Below are positions 1 through 4,656 of a stretch of 5,524 bases of DNA, one piece after another; position 1 is the stretch's first letter, and every line of letters starts with the position of its first letter. The notes under the pieces are model-generated. The model did not search any database and was not told the origin of the DNA. It saw only the letters and a program-made list of their open reading frames with translations. Origin of the DNA: Pseudomonadota bacterium (lineage in GTDB: Bacteria; Pseudomonadota; Alphaproteobacteria; Ferrovibrionales; Ferrovibrionaceae); contig JAJYTL010000228.1 of the NCBI GenBank assembly GCA_021793055.1, positions 1 to 5,524 on the forward strand. The letters are read 5' to 3'. The translations under genes were made by a program, and so were the position numbers.

Positions 1-32
1 GCTGCGTCCGCCTGAGTGCGGTCTGGTTCCAC

Positions 33-59
33 CGTGGGAGGCCGTTCTCCGGCCTCACG
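33..59. repeat. Inverted repeat / hairpin near left edge
   Basis: AGGCCG (39-44) pairs with CGGCCT (50-55) around the loop TTCTC. CGTG (33-36) can pair with CACG (56-59) across a two-base bulge. The downstream sequence is C-rich and then CTTTAATT, not a clean T run, so a terminator for a gene outside the window is possible but unproven. Confidence 0.4.
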
Positions 60-285
60 TTCCCAGCCCCCGCTTTAATTGCCGGATTCGATGGTTGCCT
101 GTTCGGCCGCCAAGCGCGCCATGCGCGCATCAGATCGATCTGGCGCAACAAGCGCGGCCGGAATGATGAAGACCTTCGGGGACAACGCCGCACGATGCAT
201 AATCCACACGATCAAGCTTAGCGCGACCGGAAATCATCGGCAATTTGATGCCTAAATTTGGTAAATACGACATTCCGTCGACCAT

Positions 286-347
286 AAGATATGACGAACC
301 GACGCCAAGACGAACACGTTTGATGAACTATAAGCCGAAGATATGAC
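286..347 (+). repeat. 10-nt direct repeat in AT-rich patch
   Basis: AAGATATGAC occurs at 286-295 and again at 338-347. The copies are 52 nt apart, close to five helical turns, and lie in the most AT-rich part of the left region. Such spacing suits a regulator binding the same face of the helix. No gene starts directly downstream, so the role is unknown and chance is possible. Confidence 0.3.
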
Positions 348-436
348 ATTTCATTTCATATTGACAAGCAAGGTACGCCGTCAGGACCACGACCGCCGGC
401 GGATGAGGACAATCGTCGCGACGGCGAAGACACCCA

Positions 437-899
437 TCATCTCGATCTGTCATTTTTCCGAGCCGGAAGGACGAGGCGGCAGACAAGGTGATCCGCGTCG
501 CGGGACACGGTCTGCGTTGCACTCGTGCCCTCGTTCGTGATGGGGCGGCTGACGTCGCCCTCGCAATATGCCACGCCTTCCATGACGCTGCGCGATGGGG
601 ACTACGACGACGCCTGCTCAATCACCGCCGTCGCGCTGGAGGCACCGAGAACGACCGAGCCGTTGCGCCCTCCGGGTATGACCTCTGACCTCCGCAGGCG
701 AGAAACAACAAAGCGCGATTTCGCTGAGATCTCTGCGGCCGCGCGGATGTCGGCCCACGTGGTTTGAACTGCCGAACCCATGCCGTCCGAAAAGGGCCAG
801 ACGGATGCTTGGCGGCCTGCAATCTTCAAGCACAAGAGATCGCCGCATCTACAGGGGCGATGTTCTTCAATCTCGTGGCGGTCTTGTGGAGGCAACGTA
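437..899 (-). pseudogene. Possible decayed coding remnant
   Basis: On the - strand one frame reads from about 899 down to a TGA at 437-439, broken only by a TAG at 602-604. Both halves read as ordinary protein: one includes TTWADIRAAAEISAKSRFVV, the other SVMEGVAYCEGDVSRPITNE. Third positions are GC-rich on both sides of the stop, as expected if a single gene had acquired a nonsense mutation. However, a + strand frame in the same third-position register is also open (about 519-767, then on after a TGA at 765-767), so composition cannot settle the strand. I recognise no family in either direction. Alternatives are a + strand remnant or simply GC-rich DNA with few stops. Confidence 0.2.
888..892 (+). 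promoter_or_regulatory. Ribosome binding site of SnoaL-like gene
   Basis: GGAGG sits 7 nt before the ATG at 900. It decides this start over the in-frame ATG at 780, which has no comparable site and would add 40 residues unlike the family. Confidence 0.75.
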
Positions 900-1343
900 A
901 TGGCAGCGACTAGTAGGGAAGCAGCGGCTAACGTGTGGAAGGCCTTCGCATCCCGCGATCCGGAAACGATCCGGGCCGTCCTAACCGAAGACGCCGCCTG
1001 GATTGCGCCTGAACGCAATGCGACGCAGGTTGCGCTGGGCTTAGCGCCCGACCTGCTTGAGACTCGCGAGGGCATCGTCGCCTTTCTCGTCCATCATTTC
1101 CGCAAGCTCTTCCCAGAGGGCGCGCAGTTCGAATTCACCAAGGTGGTTTCGGAGGGTGACACCGTCGTTTTCGAACAGCGGATGACAGGAACGACGATAA
1201 ACGGCCGCACCTACGACAATCGCTATTGCTGGATCTTTGAAATGGACGGCACCCGGGCGCGTCGAATCCACGAGTACATGGACACGTTCGGCGGTTATCG
1301 GATGATCTTTGGCGATCAGACGCCGCGGTCGCTCGTCGACTAG
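900..1343 (+). CDS. SnoaL/NTF2-like (ketosteroid isomerase-type) protein
   Basis: This encodes a 147-residue soluble protein without signal peptide or membrane segments, matching a single small NTF2-fold domain. Features typical of SnoaL-like proteins are an N-terminal helix with WKAFASRDPETIRAVLTEDA (13-32), a TREGIVAFL helix (55-63), a strand with EGDTVVFEQRMTG (85-97), NGRTYDNRYCWIFEMDG (101-117) and a terminal RIHEYMDTFGG strand (122-132). Family members isomerise or hydrolyse small hydrophobic substrates, or only bind ligands; the substrate here cannot be read from sequence. The start is fixed by GGAGG at 888-892. A 330-nt gap with inverted repeats separates it from the repair operon on the same strand, so co-transcription is doubtful. 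The fold assignment is fairly secure and the function unknown. Confidence 0.85.
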   Translation: MAATSREAAANVWKAFASRDPETIRAVLTEDAAWIAPERNATQVALGLAPDLLETREGIVAFLVHHFRKLFPEGAQFEFTKVVSEGDTVVFEQRMTGTTINGRTYDNRYCWIFEMDGTRARRIHEYMDTFGGYRMIFGDQTPRSLVD

Positions 1344-1403
1344 GGTCAGAGCTTTCGCACTGCCGTGAAGGCAAAATCAGATGAGACCGCGTCGAGGTCG
1401 GGG

Positions 1404-1424
1404 CGGCACCATTTTCTGGTGCTG
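1404..1424. repeat. Perfect 6-bp inverted repeat, extendable to 8 bp
   Basis: GCACCA (1406-1411) pairs perfectly with TGGTGC (1417-1422) around the loop TTTTC. A G-T pair and a C-G pair extend the stem at its base. No T run follows on the + strand, so this is a hairpin or operator-like dyad rather than a simple terminator. Confidence 0.5.
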
Positions 1425-1512
1425 GCAACGCACCCTGATAGCGGCCAAGCCACGATGACGGAAAGAGGGGGTCCCGCCACGCTTGCTTTGCATGGTCGCG
1501 AAGCCGCGCGAA

Positions 1513-1543
1513 CTGAGCGCCGATTCGAACGAATAGTGCTCAG
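1513..1543. repeat. Two-tier palindrome (31 nt)
   Basis: The outer arms CTGAGC (1513-1518) and GCTCAG (1538-1543) are exact complements. They enclose an inner dyad ATTCG-AA-CGAAT (1523-1534), separated from the outer arms by 4 and 3 nt. As DNA this could be an operator; as RNA it would fold as a hairpin with an internal loop. It lies about 130 nt before the fusion gene. Confidence 0.5.
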
Positions 1544-1549
1544 CCATCG

Positions 1550-1603
1550 GCTCGGGCCGCGACGCTTGGGTCGCCCAACAGGATACGACCCGAGCTCTCT
1601 TTA
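1550..1603 (+). terminator. Possible terminator or structured RNA element
   Basis: GCTCGGG (1550-1556) and CCCGAGC (1589-1595) can form a 7-bp outer stem. Inside, TTGGG (1566-1570) and CCCAA (1574-1578) form a 5-bp hairpin with a 3-nt loop. TCTCTTTA follows immediately at 1596-1603. The layout suits a branched terminator for the upstream gene or a leader attenuator. The large internal loop and impure T run leave this uncertain. Confidence 0.35.
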
Positions 1604-1613
1604 GGGCCTATTG

Positions 1614-1630
1614 CGGACCCATAAGGTCCG
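1614..1630. repeat. Inverted repeat upstream of the repair operon
   Basis: CGGACC (1614-1619) and GGTCCG (1625-1630) form a perfect 6-bp dyad with a 5-nt centre, immediately before the AAAGCG motif and 43 nt before the ATG at 1674. The position fits an operator, but no known regulator site is recognised. Confidence 0.35.
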
Positions 1631-1673
1631 AAAGCGGCGAGCGCCGGCGCGGGTTTTCGGTATAGTGCCGGCA
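1631..1673 (+). promoter_or_regulatory. Candidate Ada-type promoter of the repair operon
   Basis: AAAGCG at 1631-1636 matches the first six bases of the E. coli Ada box AAAGCGCA. TATAGT at 1661-1666 is a good -10 candidate, and a start about 7 nt later would fall at or next to the ATG at 1674. No good -35 is visible, as expected for an activator-dependent promoter, and the Ada-like box lies just upstream of the -35 position, as in E. coli ada. No Shine-Dalgarno is seen in the last 15 nt, so the mRNA may be leaderless. All of this is inference from short motifs. Confidence 0.35.
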
Positions 1674-3221
1674 ATGGATATCTATCTCAACCGTGAGGCC
1701 TGCTATCGAGCTCTTCTCACACGAGACGCCCGTTTCGACGGGCGCTTCTATACTGCGGTTGTCTCGACAGGCATCTTTTGTCGCCCAATCTGTCCTGCCC
1801 GGCCGCCAAAGATTGAAAACTGTGTTTTTCTGCCAAGCGCCGCTGCGGCCCATCAAATGGGCTTTCGGCCCTGCCTCCGCTGCCGTCCCGAACTGACGCC
1901 CGGGCTTGGTGCATGGCTTGGCAGCGCAAATACAGTGTCACGCGCGCTCTATCTCATATCCGAGGGTGCCCTGAACGGAGCGAGTGTAGAGAACCTCGCC
2001 GAACGCGTTGGGGTGACGAGCCGACACCTGCGGCGCTTATTTGACCACCATGTCGGAGCTACCCCGGTGTCGGTCGCACAAATGCAGAGGATCCTGCTCG
2101 TCAAGAAGCTCCTCGACGAGACCCGGATGTCGATGGCCGAGATCGCCATGGCCTCAGGCTTTGGCAGCATTCGTCGCTTCAACGCTACGATGAGGAAGTG
2201 TTACGGCCGGACGCCGACGGAACTGCGGCGAAGAGCAGCCGCGGACAATCGGATGCCGGCGGACGGAATCAGGGTAAAGCTCCCCTTCACGCCGCCATAT
2301 GACTGGTCTGGCATGCTGGCGTTTTTAGCCGCACGCGCCATACCCGACGTCGAAGCGGTTCAAGCGGGAACCTATTGCCGAACGTTCGCCGTCGGAAGCG
2401 CGCGCGGCATTGTCGAAGTCGAGGCGGATCCCGATCACAGCCAGCTTCTCGCGAAGATCCGGACAAGCGATGTCAGTGTCGTCGGCACCATCGCTGCGCG
2501 CTTGCGGAGGCTGTTCGACCTTGATGCGGAGATCATGGCCATTGACGGACATTTAGCGGCGGACGTTCTTTTCGATCGCCGTGTGCGGAACCGGCCCGGC
2601 TTGCGTGTACCTGGCGCATGGGACAGCTTCGAACTCGCGGTTCGTGCGATCCTGGGGCAGCAGATCAGCGTGGCAGGAGCAACGACCCTCGCTGGACGAC
2701 TCGCGGCATTGCTCGGCGAACGGCTCGAAGCAGAAATCGCCGGAGCAGATGGTCCTGTTCGCACGGTCTTCCCGGCTGCCGCGTCGATCGCAGCCGCGAA
2801 TCTGACCGGGATCGGGCTGACACGGACCCGCGCTGCGACCTTGCAGACTCTCGCGCGCACAATGGCGAACAGCCCGGATTTGCTGCGCTCATATGAGACC
2901 CTCGATGTGACGGTCGCAAAGCTTCAAGCGCTTCCTGGCGTAGGGCCCTGGACGGCCCAATACATCGCAATGCGGGCGCTGCGTGAACCGGACGCCTTCC
3001 CGGCTTCTGATCTAGGGCTGCTGAAAGCCGTGGCTGCCGGTGGCCGTCGCCTCAGCCCCACGGAGTTACTCAAGAGGGCCGAGGCCTGGAGACCTTGGCG
3101 GGCATACGCAGCGGTACGGCTATGGCTTCAACCGCCTGCCGACGAGGATGTCAGGAAGCAAAGCCGTGGGAGGGCCATAGCGCGGCGGCCTGGCACAGAC
3201 CACTATCAATCCATTGAGTGA
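1674..3221 (+). CDS. alkA: Ada-N / AraC / AlkA fusion: alkylation sensor and 3-methyladenine DNA glycosylase
   Basis: This 515-residue cytoplasmic repair protein combines three modules. Residues 1-73 are an Ada metal-binding domain with zinc ligands C36, C40, C67 and C70; C36 corresponds to E. coli Ada Cys38, which accepts methyl groups from DNA phosphotriesters. Residues about 80-187 are an AraC-type DNA-binding domain with two helix-turn-helices (VENLAERVGVTSRHLRRLF; MAEIAMASGFGSIRRFNATM). Residues about 198-300 match the AlkA N-terminal domain, and about 315-490 the HhH-GPD glycosylase domain, with AILGQQ (325-330), the LPGVG hairpin (420-424), Y430 and catalytic D446; W484 probably matches AlkA W272. 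It excises alkylated bases such as 3-methyladenine and probably activates its own operon once methylated. The ATG at 1674 is chosen because MDIYLNREACYRALLTRDAR is the family N-terminus; a TTG at 1611 would add 21 atypical residues. ogt follows 12 nt downstream. The last 28 or so residues are a basic extension beyond the domain. Confidence 0.95.
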   Translation: MDIYLNREACYRALLTRDARFDGRFYTAVVSTGIFCRPICPARPPKIENCVFLPSAAAAHQMGFRPCLRCRPELTPGLGAWLGSANTVSRALYLISEGALNGASVENLAERVGVTSRHLRRLFDHHVGATPVSVAQMQRILLVKKLLDETRMSMAEIAMASGFGSIRRFNATMRKCYGRTPTELRRRAAADNRMPADGIRVKLPFTPPYDWSGMLAFLAARAIPDVEAVQAGTYCRTFAVGSARGIVEVEADPDHSQLLAKIRTSDVSVVGTIAARLRRLFDLDAEIMAIDGHLAADVLFDRRVRNRPGLRVPGAWDSFELAVRAILGQQISVAGATTLAGRLAALLGERLEAEIAGADGPVRTVFPAAASIAAANLTGIGLTRTRAATLQTLARTMANSPDLLRSYETLDVTVAKLQALPGVGPWTAQYIAMRALREPDAFPASDLGLLKAVAAGGRRLSPTELLKRAEAWRPWRAYAAVRLWLQPPADEDVRKQSRGRAIARRPGTDHYQSIE

Positions 3222-3223
3222 CC

Positions 3224-3227
3224 GGAG
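3224..3227 (+). promoter_or_regulatory. Ribosome binding site of ogt
   Basis: GGAG lies 6 nt before the ATG at 3234 and favours it over the in-frame ATG at 3249, which would be 21 nt away. Confidence 0.6.
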
Positions 3228-3233
3228 CATGGG

Positions 3234-3770
3234 ATGATATCTGCCGGCATGCCGCGAATCCTATGGACGGAAGACATCGGAAGCCCAATCGGTCGCGTGA
3301 CGATTGTCACAGACGAAAAGGACCGCTTAAGAGCCGTCGATTTCGAGGACTATGAAGAGAGGCTTCACCGATTGCTAGATCGGCATTACGGCCGCAATCA
3401 CGTTGCGCTGACCAGGAGACCCTCCCCGTCGCGCGCGCGACGCGCCCTGCAGGCATACTTCGCAGGCGATCTGTCGAAAATTGATGACCTAGCTACAGAG
3501 ACGCGCGGCACGGCGTTCCAGCGCGAAGTCTGGTCGGTACTGCGGCACATCGGGTCCGGTCAGACCACCAGCTATGGCGCCCTGGCAAGGCGGATCGGTC
3601 GGCCCAAAGCTATGCGTGCTGTGGGGCTGGCAAACGGAGCTAATCCCATCGCGATTGTCGTGCCGTGCCATCGCGTGATTGGCGCGAACGGTTCGCTCAC
3701 GGGATATGGCGGTGGCTTGCCGCGGAAGCGTTGGCTGTTGGAGCACGAGGGCGCGACTCGATCCCGCTAG
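3234..3770 (+). CDS. ogt: Methylated-DNA--protein-cysteine methyltransferase
   Basis: This 178-residue protein removes methyl groups from O6-methylguanine (and O4-methylthymine) by irreversible transfer to its own cysteine. The active-site IVVPCHRVIG contains the acceptor C145. R128, which in this family takes the place of the flipped-out base, lies in AMRAVGLANGANP, and Y114 lies in TTSYGALA. By chance these three residues have the same numbers as in human MGMT. The C-terminal LTGYGGGLPRKRWLLEHEG (about 155-173) is typical. The N-terminal 80 residues form the less conserved ribonuclease-like domain. The length is normal for a single-domain Ogt, so no AraC or Ada domain is missing; those are in the upstream gene. 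The start is 12 nt after the alkA-fusion stop, so the two are almost certainly one operon. The T-rich signal at 4071-4096 is too distant to be its obvious terminator. Confidence 0.95.
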   Translation: MISAGMPRILWTEDIGSPIGRVTIVTDEKDRLRAVDFEDYEERLHRLLDRHYGRNHVALTRRPSPSRARRALQAYFAGDLSKIDDLATETRGTAFQREVWSVLRHIGSGQTTSYGALARRIGRPKAMRAVGLANGANPIAIVVPCHRVIGANGSLTGYGGGLPRKRWLLEHEGATRSR

Positions 3771-4070
3771 GCCCAAAGTACGGGCTTCGACGGGTCGGCG
3801 TGACCGCTACGGAAACGGCAGTGACCTTCGGAGGGAAGCGGTCGGGTGCGGCAGCGATAATCGAGGTATCGATCCAAAAGGTGCTTACCTGGGCCGCTTA
3901 CCTGCTCTGGAAAGGCCAGAACGTAGATGCCGCCCCCTTCAAGACGCCAGTAGTGGCGAATCTCATGCCTATGAGACGGTCCAGCCGATCCAACGAGCGG
4001 ATGGAGGTTTACACGGGAATCAGCTTTCGCGCTCTTGCCCGGCATCACATCCTGGTTTCGGCACGCGAAA
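3771..4070. other. Gene-poor stretch between ogt and the tRNA terminator
   Basis: No recognisable gene is present. Three frames are open at once: two on the + strand that begin inside ogt, and one on the - strand from an ATG at 4048 to a stop at 3767-3769 (93 residues, including IRHYWRLEGGGIYVLAFPEQ). None has a clear ribosome site or a family I recognise. The longest + frame ends by translating the terminator hairpin, so it is unlikely to be real. The - strand frame is the most protein-like and could be a small gene or remnant. Confidence 0.5.
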
Positions 4071-4096
4071 ACGGCCCCGAAGGGCCGTCTTTATTT
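4067..4096 (-). terminator. Rho-independent terminator of tRNA-Gly, possibly bidirectional
   Basis: A perfect 7-bp stem, ACGGCCC (4071-4077) and GGGCCGT (4082-4088), encloses 4 nt. Read on the - strand the loop is UUCG closed by C-G, the very stable tetraloop, and the stem runs into TTTTC at 4070-4066. It begins 30 nt after the tRNA 3' end. Read on the + strand, CTTTATTT follows the stem (4089-4096), so it may also stop transcripts coming from the ogt side. Confidence 0.85.
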
Positions 4097-4118
4097 ACCT
4101 GATTTTACTGAGATAAAT

Positions 4119-4193
4119 TGGAGCGGGCGAAGGGATTCGAACCCTCGACCCCAACCTTGGCAAGGTTGTGCTCTACCCCTGAGCTACGCCCGC
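4119..4193 (-). tRNA. tRNA-Gly, anticodon GCC
   Basis: The - strand folds into a complete 75-nt cloverleaf including an encoded CCA. The acceptor stem is GCGGGCG (4193-4187) with CGCCCGC (4129-4123), discriminator U, then CCA (4121-4119). The D stem is GCTC/GAGC. The anticodon stem CAACC/GGTTG encloses TTGCCAA with anticodon GCC. The variable loop is 5 nt, and the T arm GAGGG-TTCGAAT-CCCTT has one G-U pair. No intron or mismatch is visible. A promoter lies upstream and a UUCG terminator downstream, so it is transcribed alone. The 3' end of a tRNA gene is a common integration site, and here it faces the gene-poor left part of the window. Confidence 0.97.
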
Positions 4194-4213
4194 GCTCCAT
4201 CGGTCCGGGCGGG

Positions 4214-4241
4214 ATCATACGCAAACCGCCGGGCCATGCAA
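4214..4241 (-). promoter_or_regulatory. Sigma-70-type promoter of tRNA-Gly
   Basis: On the - strand, TTGCAT (4241-4236) is followed after 16 nt by TATGAT (4219-4214). A start about 7 nt further, near 4207, would give a short leader before the tRNA 5' end at 4193. Both hexamers are close to consensus in very GC-rich surroundings. Confidence 0.65.
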
Positions 4242-4263
4242 GCGGAAGCCGCAGGCCGCCCCC

Positions 4264-4304
4264 TTGCCCTCGCGATATTCCCCGGCCTACCATGCCGGCC
4301 GGCA
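4264..4304 (+). promoter_or_regulatory. Weak candidate bolA promoter with 12-bp palindrome
   Basis: TTGCCC (4264-4269) and TACCAT (4288-4293) are 18 nt apart on the + strand, a weak promoter match. TGCCGGCCGGCA (4293-4304) is a perfect 12-bp palindrome starting within the -10 candidate and ending 23 nt before the bolA ATG. It could be an operator, but short GC palindromes are common in such DNA. Confidence 0.25.
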
Positions 4305-4327
4305 GAAATTTTCGGGTTCAAGGGCTT

Positions 4328-4624
4328 ATGGCGACGGTCGCGGGCATCGAAGACAAGCTGAAGGCGGCATTTCAGCCGATCCGGCTCGACATCGTCGACC
4401 AATCGCACCGCCATGCCGGCCATGCCGGCGTCCGGGCCAGCGTTGCCGGCGCCCGCGCCGGCGGCGGCACCCATTTCCAGGTCCGCATCGTCGCCGAGGC
4501 CTTCGCCGGCAAATCGCGGCTCGCCCGCCAGCGGCTGGTCTATGCCGCGCTGGCCGAGGAAATGGCCGGCGACATCCACGCCCTCGCCCTCACCGCACTC
4601 GCGCCCGACGAAGCCGAGAGTTGA
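4328..4624 (+). CDS. bolA: BolA family protein
   Basis: This 98-residue cytoplasmic protein is a complete BolA domain. It has an N-terminal helix (IEDKLKAAFQP, 7-17), the strand IRLDIVDQSHRHAGHAG (18-34) and a Gly/Ala-rich loop. Then come THFQVRIVAEAFAGKSRLAR (48-67), the helix RQRLVYAALAEEM and the closing IHALALTALAPDE with its conserved His. BolA proteins pair with monothiol glutaredoxins, bind or pass on [2Fe-2S] clusters through conserved His residues, and in some species act as transcription regulators of cell shape and stress response. No glutaredoxin gene is in the window. The ATG at 4328 is chosen because the upstream open frame runs through the tRNA. AAGGG (4320-4324) is a weak, close ribosome site. 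Whether it corresponds to E. coli BolA or IbaG cannot be decided here. Confidence 0.9.
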   Translation: MATVAGIEDKLKAAFQPIRLDIVDQSHRHAGHAGVRASVAGARAGGGTHFQVRIVAEAFAGKSRLARQRLVYAALAEEMAGDIHALALTALAPDEAES

Positions 4625-4625
4625 G

Positions 4626-4656
4626 AAAAACCGGGGTCAGGCCGCGTCCGAGCGGC
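4626..4656 (-). terminator. Possible terminator after the CBS/CorC gene
   Basis: GCCGC and GCGGC (4641-4645, 4652-4656) form a 5-bp hairpin around 6 nt, inside the last codons of the - strand gene. A run of five T on the - strand follows at 4630-4626, but 10 nt separate stem and T run, which weakens the case. bolA ends only 12 nt from the opposing stop codon and shows no separate terminator. Confidence 0.3.

Larger units (their letters stand above)
1..899. other. Gene-poor left region, no recognisable gene
   Basis: I see no gene of known family here. Several frames are open but none has a convincing start, ribosome site or family signature. One + frame is open from the left edge to a TAG at 219-221 and could be the 3' end of a gene starting outside the window. 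A 52-codon frame on the - strand (78-233, stop at 75-77) includes the protein-like stretch FIIPAALVAPDRSDARMARL. A + frame with an ATG at 91 gives 54 residues. Positions 230-370 are clearly AT-richer than the rest. Positions 440-899 are open on both strands with third codon positions in register, so codon bias cannot pick the strand. The region may contain decayed genes or edges of mobile DNA, but I cannot name any. Confidence 0.6.
1344..1673. other. Structured intergenic spacer before the repair operon
   Basis: These 330 nt hold no convincing gene. A GTG-started frame at 1365-1604 (79 codons) has no ribosome site and no recognisable family. The spacer carries several inverted repeats, listed separately: 1404-1424, 1513-1543, 1550-1595 and 1614-1630. 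It must contain the end of the SnoaL-like transcript and the promoter of the repair operon. Confidence 0.6.

Noticed and set aside
361..389. TTGACA as a sigma-70 promoter
   Set aside because: No -10-like hexamer occurs 16-18 nt downstream, and no gene follows closely.
780..899. Longer SnoaL-like protein starting at the ATG at 780
   Set aside because: The extra 40 residues do not resemble the family, while the ATG at 900 has GGAGG at 7 nt and gives a normal-length domain.
1521..1530. GATTCGAAC as a partial copy of the tRNA-Gly T arm (an att site)
   Set aside because: Only 9 nt match and the tRNA 3' end is not reproduced; the bases belong to the local palindrome at 1513-1543.
1365..1604. 79-residue frame in the spacer before the repair operon
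   Set aside because: It has a GTG start without a ribosome site, no recognisable domain, and runs through two inverted repeats that better explain the region.
3665..4102. 145-residue + frame overlapping the end of ogt
   Set aside because: It starts inside ogt out of frame, lacks a ribosome site, and its last residues translate the terminator hairpin.
4118..4327. Upstream extension of the bolA frame
   Set aside because: The frame runs through the tRNA gene and its promoter; the BolA domain starts at the ATG at 4328.
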